Assembly (NCBI RefSeq): GCF_001517105.1 | Contig: NZ_LPVF01000001.1 | Coordinates: 367,116-431,115, forward strand | Source of the DNA: Bacillus halotolerans | Lineage (GTDB): Bacteria; Bacillota; Bacilli; Bacillales; Bacillaceae | Direction of reading: 5' to 3' | Length of the DNA: 64,000 nucleotides | Part shown: in pieces, positions 44,980-53,690 of the stretch | Position numbering within the stretch: the first letter of the stretch is position 1 | Layout: each line of letters begins with the position of its first letter | Position numbers and translations under genes: made by a program | Notes under the pieces: generated by a model | The model's input: only the letters and a program-made list of their open reading frames with translations | Database searches by the model: none | What the model was told of the DNA's origin: nothing

Positions 44980-44992
44980 ATGACATGTACAG

Positions 44993-45022
44993 ATACCAAG
45001 GATGAGTCCTTGGTATTTTTTA
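44993..45022 (+). terminator. Terminator of ydhC
   Basis: ATACCAAGGA-TGAG-TCCTTGGTAT followed by TTTTT. Confidence 0.85.
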
Positions 45023-45117
45023 TTGCTCTCATCACTTTAATCAATCGTAAATCATATATAAGGAAACCCATTAATAAGATTCTATGATGATTGACTAACG
45101 AATAATGGGGGTTAGAC

Positions 45118-46380
45118 ATGTTTATCCATATCGTCCGGCCGGGTGATTCTTTGTTTTCCATAGGCAGAAGATACGGTGCTTCTGTTGATCAAATACGGGG
45201 TGTGAATGGTTTAGAAGAAACGAATATTGTGCCGGGGCAGGCTCTTCTCATCCCTCTTTATGTATATACAGTACAGCCGGGAGACACGCTCGGAGCTATT
45301 GCGGCAAAAGCGTTTGTTCCGGCAGAACGGCTAAGAGCCGCAAATCCCGCTATAAATCCAAATGTCTTGCAAGCAGGAATGAGACTGACGATTCCTAATA
45401 TCTCAAACTATATTGCGGGAACGTTAAGCTTTTACGTGCTCCGCAATCCGGGTCTAGATCGTGATTTAATCAATGATTACGCCCCGTATTCGTCTTCGAT
45501 TTCCATTTTCGAATACCATATTGCGCCTAATGGCGACATTGCAAACCAATTGAATGACGCAGCCGCTATTGAAACTACATGGAGAAGACGGGTGACGCCG
45601 CTTGCTACAATAACAAATCTGACCTCAGCAGGCTTCAGTACGGAACTCGTGCACCAAGTGTTAAACAATCCAACTGCGAGAACCAATCTGGTTAACAATA
45701 TTTATAACTTGGTATCCACAAGGGGATATGGCGGCGTGACGATCGATTTTGAACAAGTGAGCGCCGCAGATCGGGATCTGTTCACAGGATTTTTGCGTCA
45801 GCTGAGAGATCGTCTGCAGCCGGGAGGGTATGTGCTGACCATAGCGGTTCCGGCAAAAACAAGCGATGATATTCCGTGGCTGAGGGGCTATGATTACGGA
45901 GGGATCGGAGCGGTTGTCAATTATATGTTTATCATGGCGTATGACTGGCATCATGCGGGAAGCGAGCCGGGGCCTGTTGCGCCGATTACTGAAATAAGAA
46001 GAACAATTGAATTTGCGATTGCCCAGGTGCCGCGGAGAAAAATCATAATCGGAGTCCCGCTCTACGGCTACAATTGGATCATCCCTTATCAGCCGGGAAC
46101 AGTGGCTTCAGCTATCTCAAATCAAAAATCAATTGAAACAGCGATGAGGTACCAAGCCCCTATTCAATATTCAAACGAATATCAATCGCCGTTTTTTCGC
46201 TACAGAGATGAGCAGGGGCGGACGCATGAGGTATGGTTTGAAGATGTCAGGAGCATGAGCCAAAAGATGCTGATCGTCCGCGAATATGGATTACAAGCAA
46301 TAGGCGCCTGGCAGTTAACACTCGGATTCACACCAGCTCCGTGGCTTCTGCGGAAATTTTTTACGATCAGAAAGGTTTAA
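45118..46380 (+). CDS. ydhD: Spore cortex/peptidoglycan glycosylase YdhD (LysM-GH18)
   Basis: 420 residues. Two LysM repeats (residues 2-46, VRPGDSLFSIGRRYG; 49-93, VQPGDTLGAIAAKAF) bind peptidoglycan; a GH18 domain (about 100-415) follows, with the catalytic strand GYGGVTIDFEQV (Glu as acid) and the substrate-site MAYDWHHAG. It belongs with YaaH/SleL N-acetylglucosaminidases of spores; strain 168 ydhD is a sporulation (SigE) gene. No signal peptide is seen, typical for coat-localised LysM enzymes. ATG 45118 lies after GGGGGTTAG. Confidence 0.92.
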   Translation: MFIHIVRPGDSLFSIGRRYGASVDQIRGVNGLEETNIVPGQALLIPLYVYTVQPGDTLGAIAAKAFVPAERLRAANPAINPNVLQAGMRLTIPNISNYIAGTLSFYVLRNPGLDRDLINDYAPYSSSISIFEYHIAPNGDIANQLNDAAAIETTWRRRVTPLATITNLTSAGFSTELVHQVLNNPTARTNLVNNIYNLVSTRGYGGVTIDFEQVSAADRDLFTGFLRQLRDRLQPGGYVLTIAVPAKTSDDIPWLRGYDYGGIGAVVNYMFIMAYDWHHAGSEPGPVAPITEIRRTIEFAIAQVPRRKIIIGVPLYGYNWIIPYQPGTVASAISNQKSIETAMRYQAPIQYSNEYQSPFFRYRDEQGRTHEVWFEDVRSMSQKMLIVREYGLQAIGAWQLTLGFTPAPWLLRKFFTIRKV

Positions 46381-46381
46381 G

Positions 46382-46405
46382 GGCACCGGGTACGGTGTCT
46401 TTTTA
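46382..46405 (+). terminator. Terminator of ydhD
   Basis: GGCACC-GGGTAC-GGTGTC followed by five T, just after the stop. Confidence 0.7.
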
Positions 46406-46854
46406 GTGATGTTTTAAGCGGATGCTGAATGCTTTTACCGTCTCAGCTGCCTTGCGTTGTTTCTCGCATGTGTGCATTATCTCTAAGCTGCTTCGTTAAA
46501 ACCAGATGATAATCGTTCACGGTGTTGAAAATAAGAAGCAGATAAATGCCATTCTCACACAAAGGAGGACATAGGCTTCTTTTTTTGAATGCGGTTCCTC
46601 AAGCAGTCCTGAGTTCCCGACATATTGTCATTTCACTGGCTGGCAGCGCTGGTGATATCCTTTATCGTAACGGATTGATAGCCGTAAAACCGCATCAGCC
46701 TAAAGCGGCAGAATAATTCGATCATTTGTCACTTGCATGGCGTCAGTCTCCCCCATTATGATCGATAGTGAGAACGATCATCAGTCTAATCAGACACAAA
46801 TTGCATATCATCTTATGAAAGCTTACGGAATACGAGTGAGAGGAAGTTGTCAGA
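46406..46854. other. ydhD-ydhE intergenic region
   Basis: 450 bp in which only the small reading frame at 46546-46716 looks protein-like. The ydhE promoter must lie near 46730-46800 but is not evident. Confidence 0.4.
46546..46716 (+). CDS. Small ORF of 56 residues, possible gene remnant
   Basis: ATG 46546 opens MPFSHKGGHRLLFLNAVPQA, VLSSRHIVISLAGSAGDILY, RNGLIAVKPHQPKAAE. Its codon use and composition look coding. A Shine-Dalgarno is poor before 46546, and AAAGGAGG at 46561 lies inside the frame ahead of TTG 46585, an alternative start of 43 residues. I do not recognise the family. It could be the C-terminal end of a lost gene. Confidence 0.35.
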   Translation: MPFSHKGGHRLLFLNAVPQAVLSSRHIVISLAGSAGDILYRNGLIAVKPHQPKAAE

Positions 46855-48042
46855 ATGAAAAAAGGATTGATCCTGAATTTCCCAGCAGAAGGCCATGTAA
46901 ATCCTACATTAGGCATTACGAAAGCCTTTGCCGATCGAGGATATGATGTCCACTATATATCTACTGAAAAATATAAAGAAAGATTAGAAGCGGTGGGAGC
47001 GACTGTCCACCTTCATCAGGATTTGCTGAGAACAGCACCTATTCAAGTCGCTTCGCCAAACGGCATTCTAGATTTCCTGAAAATACATATCAAAACCTCA
47101 CTGGACATTTTACATGTCGTAAAAGAGTTGTCAAAAAGCATTCAGTTTGACTTTGTTTATTATGATAAATTCGGTGCGGGAGAGCTGGTCAGAGATTACC
47201 TCAACATCCCGGGCATCTCTTCATCTGCTTCCTTTTTATTCGATGAAGAGCATTTAAAGATATTGCCGCTGCATCCGGATTCAGAAGTGCCTTTACAAAT
47301 TGATAAAGAGTGTGAAAATCTGCTGGCAGAGATGAAAGAAACATACGGCGTATCCCCGAAAAACTTGGTTCAATTCATGAACAATAAAGGCGATCTGAAT
47401 GTCGTATACACAAGCCGTTATTTTCAGCCCGAAAGCGATCGTTTTGGGGATGAATGCCTGTTTATCGGACCAAGCTTTCCAAAAAGAGCGGCCAAAACGG
47501 ATTTTCCTGTTGAACAGCTAAAAAATGAAAAGGTCATCTATATTTCAATGGGTACGGTACTGGACAAAACAGAAGAATTCTTCAACCTTTGTATTGACGC
47601 TTTTTCTAATTTTGCTGGAATAGTCGTTATTGCAGCGGGAGAAAAAGCAGATCTCACAAAATTAAAACAGGCACCGGAAAACTTTATCATTGCCCCGTAT
47701 GTGCCTCAGCTGGAAGTGCTGGAACACTCAGACGTTTTCATTACACACGGCGGCATGAATAGCGTCAATGAAGGCATTCATTTTAACGTGCCTTTGGTTG
47801 TAATGCCTCATGACAAGGATCAGCCAATGGTAGCGCAGCGTCTCTCTGAACTCCAAGCGGGCTATAAGATCTCTAAGGATGAAGTAAATGCGCAGTTATT
47901 GAAACAGGGGATAGAGGAAGTTTTACAAAACGATCAATATTTGGAGGGGATTAAAAGAATCAATCAAAGCTTTCAAGAGTGTATGGACATGGACGAAGTG
48001 ATGGAGCGAATTGATCAGCTGATTCATCAGAAAACCAAATAG
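46855..48042 (+). CDS. ydhE: UDP-glycosyltransferase YdhE (GT1, macrolide/flavonoid type)
   Basis: 395 residues, GT-B fold. N-terminal acceptor domain begins LILNFPAEGHVNPTLGITKA; the C-terminal UDP-sugar domain holds KVIYISMGTVLDKTEEFFNL and the signature VFITHGGMNSVNEGIHFNVP, LVVMPHDKDQP. It glycosylates hydrophobic hydroxylated compounds; relatives YjiC and YojK are promiscuous and inactivate macrolides. ATG 46855 follows GAGAGGAAG. Single gene with terminator. Confidence 0.92.
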   Translation: MKKGLILNFPAEGHVNPTLGITKAFADRGYDVHYISTEKYKERLEAVGATVHLHQDLLRTAPIQVASPNGILDFLKIHIKTSLDILHVVKELSKSIQFDFVYYDKFGAGELVRDYLNIPGISSSASFLFDEEHLKILPLHPDSEVPLQIDKECENLLAEMKETYGVSPKNLVQFMNNKGDLNVVYTSRYFQPESDRFGDECLFIGPSFPKRAAKTDFPVEQLKNEKVIYISMGTVLDKTEEFFNLCIDAFSNFAGIVVIAAGEKADLTKLKQAPENFIIAPYVPQLEVLEHSDVFITHGGMNSVNEGIHFNVPLVVMPHDKDQPMVAQRLSELQAGYKISKDEVNAQLLKQGIEEVLQNDQYLEGIKRINQSFQECMDMDEVMERIDQLIHQKTK

Positions 48043-48057
48043 AAAAAGTGTATAAAG

Positions 48058-48087
48058 AAAACCGCTGTGTTGAATAGCGGTTTTTTT
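48058..48087 (+). terminator. Terminator of ydhE
   Basis: AAACCGCT and AGCGGTTT with seven T. Confidence 0.82.
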
Positions 48088-48103
48088 CATATCTATCCGT
48101 AGA

Positions 48104-48132
48104 CAAAACCTCCTGTACGATGTGCAGGAGGC
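48104..48132 (-). terminator. Terminator of ydhF
   Basis: CCTCCTGTAC-GAT-GTGCAGGAGG with TTTTG on the minus strand. Confidence 0.75.
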
Positions 48133-48137
48133 AATGA

Positions 48138-48845
48138 TTAAAATGCAATTTTGATCTTTTGTGAATCACTGATCTTCTTATGGTTTGGGTCAAAAACGTC
48201 ACTTGTTGTGATTTCAATCCATTTGATCTCTTTTTTCTTCTTCTCAGCTGATGGTTGATCATGAGCATGTCCGCTTGCTGCGTTTACAATAAAGCCGAGA
48301 TTGCCGGATTTTTCGGCGCCGCCTTCTAATTCACCATTCAACTCTTCGAGGTACATATCTTTGTTCCAATCAAAGGTTTCACCTGTATTTGTTTTCATCA
48401 ATGCAATCGGGGCAAAATTCACTTTCTCAGAAGATGTGTTTTTGATATCAACGAAAACTTTAACGAAATCAAACTCTTCATCGTGTGTTAATACATGAAA
48501 ATAATCAATCATGCTGTAATCCGGACGTAAGTGGATCAGCTTCATTTCTTTTACTGTTAACTCTACGTTTCCAATCTTATAAGTTTGATTGACTTGTTTG
48601 ATATCTTTTAAGACGGCTTCTCCTTTGTCATCAGAAAACGTTTGATTTACCTTCAGCAATGACCGGTCATCTGTTACCTGTGCATTAGGCTGATACTCCT
48701 CTATACTGTCCTTTTGAGAAGAAGTGCTTTGCGGTGTGGCTTTAGCTGTTTGCTCTCCAGCTGTATTTTGTTTTTCAAAATCGGCGTTTGATGAACAGCC
48801 CGCAAGCATGACGATAAAAAATAAAATCGATAGAATCTTTTTCAT
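48138..48845 (-). CDS. ydhF: Lipoprotein YdhF
   Basis: 235 residues. Lipoprotein signal KKILSILFFIVMLAGCSS with lipid Cys at about 17, an unstructured Ser/Thr/Gln linker to about 50, and a DUF4352-like immunoglobulin-fold domain (VKVFVDIKNTSSEKVNFAPI). Extracellular membrane-anchored; function unknown. ATG 48845 has GGAGG at 7 bases; ATG 48848 is also possible. A His-containing segment HAHDQPSAEKKKK near the end looks solvent exposed. Confidence 0.87.
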   Translation of the reverse strand: MKKILSILFFIVMLAGCSSNADFEKQNTAGEQTAKATPQSTSSQKDSIEEYQPNAQVTDDRSLLKVNQTFSDDKGEAVLKDIKQVNQTYKIGNVELTVKEMKLIHLRPDYSMIDYFHVLTHDEEFDFVKVFVDIKNTSSEKVNFAPIALMKTNTGETFDWNKDMYLEELNGELEGGAEKSGNLGFIVNAASGHAHDQPSAEKKKKEIKWIEITTSDVFDPNHKKISDSQKIKIAF

Positions 48846-48864
48846 CATGAGACCTCCATTAAGA

Positions 48865-48894
48865 AAAGAGCCCGTTCCTTATACAAGCAACGGG
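48865..48894 (-). terminator. Terminator of phoB
   Basis: CCCGTT and AACGGG arms followed on the minus strand by CTCTTTTCTT. Confidence 0.6.
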
Positions 48895-48908
48895 AACCTT
48901 GTATTCTC

Positions 48909-50297
48909 CTACTTATCTTTAATCTTAATGTTGTATTGTAAAGCGTCGAAAACATTTTTGGCGATTTCAGTATTATCGATTTGGCCGAAAAACTTCTCAC
49001 TGGACGGTCCGTACGCATAGACAGGAACATCCTCGCCGGTATGTCCGCCTGTTGTCCATCCTGTGTGGGAGCGTTTATTGAAAATCTCCTCAATCGCATT
49101 ATCGATATCAAGGACTTCCTTCGATTTTGCCGCTTTTTCAACAGATTGAATTTCAGATGCTGTTAAAGCTAATTTCTTTTGATCAATATACGTTTTTAAT
49201 GTTTTTTCAACATCTGCGCCGCCGGCGATTTTTTCTGCCATAAAGTCAGGCGTGCGTTTTGCCGCTTTAATTGGCTCACTGAACCAGTTGTAAATGCCGT
49301 CCGCACCGATGGAGTACCCGCCGGTTGAGTGGTCAGCCGTTGCGACAACCAATGTATGCTTGTCTTTTTTAGCGAAATCGATCGCTGCCTTGTAGGCTTG
49401 TTCAAAGTCTTCCATCTCACTCATGGCGCCGACAATATCATTGTCATGCCCCGCCCAGTCAATCTGGCTTCCTTCAACCATGAGGAAGAAACCGTCTTTG
49501 TCCTTGCTTAATTTTTTGAGAGCTGTGTTTGTCATGTCTTTTAATGAAGGAATATCCTTCGTGCGGTCGATCTTTTTAGGCAGGCCGCCGTCAGCGAATA
49601 GGCCGAGAACTTGGCTGTCCTTGTTTTTCAGCATGTCCTTGCGGTTATCCACATAGCTGTATCCCGCTTTTTTGAATTCCTTTACCAAATTACGGTCCTT
49701 GCGGTCAAAATTGCTTTTTCCTCCGCCTAGAAGGACATCGATTTTGTGCTTGCCGTTGACCATTTCATCAAAATAATCGTCTGCAATAGAATTCATGTTT
49801 TTCCGGCTGTGATCATGTGAGCCGAAAGAAGCCGGAGTGGCGTGAGTAATCTCTGAAGTGGCGACAAGGCCGGTCGATTTTCCTTTTTCTTTTGCCGCTT
49901 CAAGAACTGTTTTGACCTCTGAACCGTCATTATCCACTGCAATTGCATTATTATATGTTTTAACCCCAGCTGACATAGCCGTTGCGGCAGAAGCAGAATC
50001 CGTTACATTTTGTTCAGGGTCTTCAGGGTAAGTCGTCTGCTGGCCGACAAGGAATTGGTCAAAAGCTGTAGGCTCAACAACCTTTGTCTTTTTATTATCC
50101 TTTAAGTAACGGTGAGCGGACGTATAAGACACACCCATCCCATCACCGATCAGGACGATGACATTCTTAATTTCGTTTTGATTCCCCTTTTTCTTTTCCT
50201 GGGCGCTGGCTTCAGGTCCGCTGCCGCTGACTAGGCTGCTGAACGCAATAGATGATAACACTGCAATAGGCAGCAGCTTCTTCGGGAATTTTTTCAA
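48909..50297 (-). CDS. phoB: Alkaline phosphatase III PhoB
   Basis: 462 residues, secreted zinc/magnesium alkaline phosphomonoesterase. Signal peptide: KKFPKKLLPIAVLSSIAFSS with cleavage near ASA-QE. Catalytic region: VIVLIGDGMGVSYTSAHRY (metal Asp), NVTDSASAATAMSAG (phospho-Ser), SFGSHDHSRKN, VEGSQIDWAGHDND, VVATADHSTGGY and GWTTGGHTGEDVP carry the metal ligands. It releases phosphate from esters during starvation and in sporulation. The start is TTG 50297, with AGGAGG at 8 bases. A PhoP box lies upstream. Confidence 0.96.
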   Translation of the reverse strand: MKKFPKKLLPIAVLSSIAFSSLVSGSGPEASAQEKKKGNQNEIKNVIVLIGDGMGVSYTSAHRYLKDNKKTKVVEPTAFDQFLVGQQTTYPEDPEQNVTDSASAATAMSAGVKTYNNAIAVDNDGSEVKTVLEAAKEKGKSTGLVATSEITHATPASFGSHDHSRKNMNSIADDYFDEMVNGKHKIDVLLGGGKSNFDRKDRNLVKEFKKAGYSYVDNRKDMLKNKDSQVLGLFADGGLPKKIDRTKDIPSLKDMTNTALKKLSKDKDGFFLMVEGSQIDWAGHDNDIVGAMSEMEDFEQAYKAAIDFAKKDKHTLVVATADHSTGGYSIGADGIYNWFSEPIKAAKRTPDFMAEKIAGGADVEKTLKTYIDQKKLALTASEIQSVEKAAKSKEVLDIDNAIEEIFNKRSHTGWTTGGHTGEDVPVYAYGPSSEKFFGQIDNTEIAKNVFDALQYNIKIKDK

Positions 50298-50338
50298 CTG
50301 AATAACCTCCTAAAATTATGATCCTCAATGACAAACCC

Positions 50339-50381
50339 ATTATATTTTTAAAGTGTTAAGCTAGTATTAATCGATTTTAAA
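50339..50381 (-). promoter_or_regulatory. PhoP box and promoter of phoB
   Basis: On the minus strand TTTAAA (50381-50376), TTAATA (50370-50365) and TTAACA (50359-50354) are spaced by exactly 5 bp, the TT(A/C/T)A(A/C/T)A direct repeat bound by PhoP~P. TATAAT (50344-50339) is the -10. Confidence 0.85.
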
Positions 50382-50849
50382 GATTGAGTTTACAAGATGA
50401 CTAACTATGGTGGAAAAGGGAACTGTAAGAAGTTGATTATTGTTTATCAATTGGAAAGCAAAAAGGAATTTCAGACAGGTTCTTTCTATCTTTCTTCTTC
50501 CCTTGATTTTGAGTGAGCTGTTTTTAATTCAGAGAGGATTAATCAGATGTTTTCGGTTAGCGCGGTTTCGAAAAGTATGGAATGATTCGTATACATTAAG
50601 TTATTACGAGAAAATCGTTTTTATACGGAAGGAGTCATTTCTGCAAAAAAATAAAACTGGATTCCTATTATTGGTATTTGAAAGAGGAGGGGAGACAGCC
50701 AATGAGACGTTTGAAAGTGTACTCGGTGCAACTGACTTCCCCGATTTTTACAGGTACTGTCTTTGCCCTAGCTAAATATATTATTGGCTATTTCTATCCA
50801 GCAACCATTATGGCTCGGGCCGGACTCCGGATTGAGAATCTTTAATGAT
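50382..50849. other. phoB upstream region
   Basis: 470 bp between the PhoP box and the ydhH remnant. Apart from the small ORF at 50702-50845 no gene is supported; a 111-codon frame at 50440 has no ribosome site and no protein-like pattern. Confidence 0.45.
50702..50845 (+). CDS. Small ORF of 47 residues with strong ribosome site
   Basis: ATG 50702 follows GAGGAGGGGAG. The product MRRLKVYSVQLTSPIFTGTV, FALAKYIIGYFYPATIMARA, GLRIENL has one possible membrane segment (about 14-36). I recognise no family. The frame lies opposite and next to the decayed ydhH, so it may be part of an accessory insertion or simply chance. Confidence 0.35.
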   Translation: MRRLKVYSVQLTSPIFTGTVFALAKYIIGYFYPATIMARAGLRIENL

Positions 50850-51322
50850 GAAATAAAGTTTTTTCATCAAGCGAAAAAACGGTATCAAAATGTTGCTTAC
50901 CCTGCTTCCATATCCCTTCAACAGATGAGGTCATGCCCTTTAAGCTTCGTTTCATCTATGGGTGACAGACTTCTCTTTTGGGCTTCCGTCACGGAAAACT
51001 GCCGCCGGAATAATCACTTATCGGTGTTTCTGTATGAGAATGGAGCAGCACCTCGTCATCTTTTTTCACAATGAGCGATTTCAAATATGTGTTGTCTGCT
51101 TTAGCTTGATCACTAATCCAATAAAGATTGCCGCTGTATTCATTTGGCGCATCTTCGTTCTTAGCAAAAACGTCTTCCCAATGTTTGTTCTTGCTTTCTC
51201 CTATGTAATTTGGGTATTCCAATCTGGCCTGATGAATGAATTGATATTCAAAATATATCACCGCAAAAAGCGCATAATATGGAAGCCGTAAAAATAAGCG
51301 GGTATTTATAATGATGAGACAT
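50850..51322 (-). pseudogene. ydhH: Degraded ydhH
   Basis: ATG 51322 (AGGAG 6 bases upstream) starts MSHHYKYPLIFTASILCAFC, a membrane anchor, then shifts frame near 51262. The next frame gives RLEYPNYIGESKNKHWEDVF, AKNEDAPNEYSGNLYWI, VKKDDEVLLHSHTETPISDY and SGGSF before a second shift, after which DGSPKEKSV and scattered pieces follow to about 50850. At least two frameshifts and several stops. It corresponds in place to ydhH of strain 168, a protein of unknown function. Confidence 0.7.
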
Positions 51323-51331
51323 AAAAAACTC

Positions 51332-51840
51332 CTATCCTAAAACAATTTCCTTTGGAAAAAAGAATTTCATCCCTAATCAAAATCTCATTTTCAGCTTTTT
51401 CGGGAATTTCCGGTTTGATCCGCCTTGTTTTTTCAACTGCGTTTTGCAACAATGCGGTGAATCGATAGCCCTCGCTTTTGGTAAAATGCCATCGTATGTA
51501 TGTTATCATTTGTTGTGATGAGCTTTATCCGTTTAAACAGCCATAGCTTGGCTGTTTCTTCAGCCTTTCTCAGCAATGTTATGCAATTCCTTTCTTTTCA
51601 ATCAGACTATCCAATGAAAAAATATTGCAGTCTTTTCCATCTATGATGTATGTAATCAACCGATGATGTCCCCATTCTCATCTAAAGCATCATAACCGGC
51701 CAATTCATCACATTGAAATGTATCGCTGGACATTTTCATCTAGGCGTACCCCAATGCGCGGCAAAGAAATCAGTCCTATTTGCTTAGCTAACTCTTTACT
51801 TTGGGATGATCTTCATCTTGACCTCTTTCTTTTGTTTACT
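51332..51840 (-). pseudogene. ydhI: Degraded GNAT acetyltransferase gene (ydhI position)
   Basis: Pieces in three frames together spell a GNAT protein: MSSDTFQCDELAGYDALDEN, GDIIG / LITYIIDGKDCNIFSLDSL, IEKKGI / LLRKAEETAKLWLFKRIKLI, TTNDNIHTMAFYQKRG / YRFTALLQNAVEKTRRIKPE and IPEKAENEILIRDEILFSK. The slashes mark frame changes, at least three. The protein pattern (acetyl-CoA helix, NxxAxxFYxKxG) is clear but nothing functional can be translated. It occupies the place of ydhI. Confidence 0.7.
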
Positions 51841-51890
51841 AACAATATATAAAAAAATAGAAAGAAGAAAATAGATTTTGAGGTGACAGT

Positions 51891-52868
51891 ATGGAAATAA
51901 ACGATGTGCTTTACGGCAGGCATCAAATAGACGGAGTACTGGAAGAACTCATAAAAAGCGTACCCGTGCAAAGATTAAAAGGGGTTTATCAAGGCGGCGC
52001 CAGCTTTTTAGTCAATCCAAAGTGGAATGTGACCCGGTATGAGCACTCCATTGGCGTTATGCTTTTAATCAAAAGGCTGGGGGGAACCATAGAAGAGCAG
52101 ATCGCGGGTCTTCTCCACGATGTGTCGCACACAGCATTTTCTCATGTAATCGATTTTGTATTTGAAAATGAAGCGGAAGATTATCATGAAAACATTTTTC
52201 AACAAGTCATTGACCAATCCGAGATCCCTGGCATTCTAAAAAAACACGGTTATGATGCCGACGATCTTTTATTAAATGATACAAGATGGACACTGCTCGA
52301 ACAGCCCGCACCGGAGCTGTGTGCTGATCGCATAGACTACACGCTGCGAGACATGTATCAATATGGACAGATCACGCTCCGCGAAGCAGAAATCTTTTTA
52401 GACCGCCTCATTGTGAGAAATGGAAGGGTGTTTCCAGATGGTATCGCAACAGCCGAATGGTTCGTGCGGGTGTATTACAAGGAAGTAATCGATTTCTTTA
52501 TGAACCCAGTGAATGTATATGGATATGAATACTTAGCGCGAACGCTGAAGGCTGCGCTGCAGCACAATGTCATCGCCGCCGAAGATTTGCTGAAAACAGA
52601 CCAAGAGGTGTTAGACATCCTGCATTCATCAGAAAATGAAGAAGTACGGAGACTGCTTGAAAAAATACATCCTCACATACAAGTAAAAGAGGATGACATT
52701 CATTACGATTTTCATCGAAAAAAGAAAATGCGTCTCATCGACCCTTCTGTTTTCCATCATAATGAATGGATCACATCCTCATCAGTGTCTCAAAACATCA
52801 GAAAAATGGGAGAGGCCGCTTATCAGAAAGCAAAAAAAGGCGTGTATGTCAAAGTAATCAAAAACTAA
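51891..52868 (+). CDS. ydhJ: HD-domain phosphohydrolase YdhJ
   Basis: 325 residues. The HD superfamily site is near the N-terminus: RYEHSIGVMLLIKRLGG (first His), then AGLLHDVSHTAFSHVIDFVF (HD pair) and ELCADRIDYTLRD (distal Asp). Such enzymes cleave phosphoester bonds in nucleotides, often dNTPs; the substrate here is unknown. ATG 51891 follows GAGGTGACAGT. It stands alone, with a GC-rich terminator at 52872-52893. Confidence 0.9.
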   Translation: MEINDVLYGRHQIDGVLEELIKSVPVQRLKGVYQGGASFLVNPKWNVTRYEHSIGVMLLIKRLGGTIEEQIAGLLHDVSHTAFSHVIDFVFENEAEDYHENIFQQVIDQSEIPGILKKHGYDADDLLLNDTRWTLLEQPAPELCADRIDYTLRDMYQYGQITLREAEIFLDRLIVRNGRVFPDGIATAEWFVRVYYKEVIDFFMNPVNVYGYEYLARTLKAALQHNVIAAEDLLKTDQEVLDILHSSENEEVRRLLEKIHPHIQVKEDDIHYDFHRKKKMRLIDPSVFHHNEWITSSSVSQNIRKMGEAAYQKAKKGVYVKVIKN

Positions 52869-52871
52869 CCG

Positions 52872-52893
52872 AAGCCGCGCAACCGCGGCTTTT
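52872..52893 (+). terminator. Terminator of ydhJ
   Basis: AAGCCGCG-CAAC-CGCGGCTT followed by TT only; strong stem with a weak tail. Confidence 0.6.
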
Positions 52894-52967
52894 ATCCACC
52901 GCGTTTTATTCTGCGGATCACGGGGAATAGGACAAACAGCAGCATATTTTATGAGAATATCAGCGCA

Positions 52968-52997
52968 TTTACATACCGTCCGGGGGTATAGTATTAT
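52968..52997 (+). promoter_or_regulatory. ydhK promoter containing a CsoR-like operator
   Basis: TTTACA (52968-52973), 18 bp, TATTAT (52992-52997). The spacer holds ATACCGTCCGGGGGTAT (52973-52989), a dyad of ATACC and GGTAT around a GC-rich core, which is the pattern of the copper-responsive CsoR operator of copZA (ATACCC...GGGGTAT). Confidence 0.7.
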
Positions 52998-53088
52998 TGA
53001 AAAGATCATGTTTGACGGGCAGATGTGAAGGCCATTCTGTTTCTGCGGATTACATTCACACCAAAAAATGAAGCAAAGGAGAATGAAC

Positions 53089-53655
53089 ATGAAAATTTCG
53101 AAAAAGGCACTTGGAATTTTATTGATGTCACTTATTTTTGTTTTATCAGCATGCGGCAATAGCGATAGCAAAAAAGAAAGCACTCATGAAAGTCATTCGG
53201 ACTCCGGCTCACACGAAGAAATGGATCATTCCGGATCTGCTGAAGTTCCAGAGGGATTAACAGAATCGAAACATCCTAAATATAAAATAGGCAGCCAGGT
53301 CATCATCAATGCTTCTCATATGAAAGGGATGAAGGGCGCCGAAGCAACAGTTACAGGCGCATACGATACAACGGCATATGTTGTTTCTTATACACCGACA
53401 ACCGGAGGACAGCGAGTTGATCATCACAAATGGGTGATTCAAGAAGAGATAAAAGATGCAGGAGATAAACCCCTCAACCCCGGAGATCAGGCGATCTTAG
53501 AGGCTTCTCACATGAAAGGCATGAAGGGAGCAACTGCTGAAATCGACTCTGCAGAAAAAACAACGGTATACATGGTGGACTTTACATCGACAACAAGCGG
53601 AGAAAAAGTGAAAAATCATAAGTGGGTAACTGAAGACGAGCTTTCAGCTAAATAA
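53089..53655 (+). CDS. ydhK: Lipoprotein YdhK with two DUF1541 repeats
   Basis: 188 residues. Lipoprotein signal ending LSAC (Cys about residue 21), a His/Ser/Glu-rich linker (HESHSDSGSHEEMDHSG), then two DUF1541 repeats: KIGSQVIINASHMKGMKGAE to DHHKWVIQEE, and NPGDQAILEASHMKGMKGAT to KNHKWVTEDE. The recurring SHMKGMKGA and HKW motifs with Met and His look suited to copper binding, and the promoter contains a CsoR-like operator. ATG 53089 has AAAGGAG at 7 bases. Confidence 0.88.
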   Translation: MKISKKALGILLMSLIFVLSACGNSDSKKESTHESHSDSGSHEEMDHSGSAEVPEGLTESKHPKYKIGSQVIINASHMKGMKGAEATVTGAYDTTAYVVSYTPTTGGQRVDHHKWVIQEEIKDAGDKPLNPGDQAILEASHMKGMKGATAEIDSAEKTTVYMVDFTSTTSGEKVKNHKWVTEDELSAK

Positions 53656-53657
53656 TG

Positions 53658-53690
53658 AAAAAATCCTCCCTTTACAAGGAGGATTTTTTT
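53658..53690. terminator. Bidirectional terminator between ydhK and pbuE
   Basis: AAAATCCTCC-CTTTACAA-GGAGGATTTT; T run to the right, A run to the left. It reaches into the last codons of pbuE. Confidence 0.8.

Noticed and set aside
50440..50775. 111-codon frame upstream of phoB
   Set aside because: No ribosome site, unusual composition and no recognisable motif.
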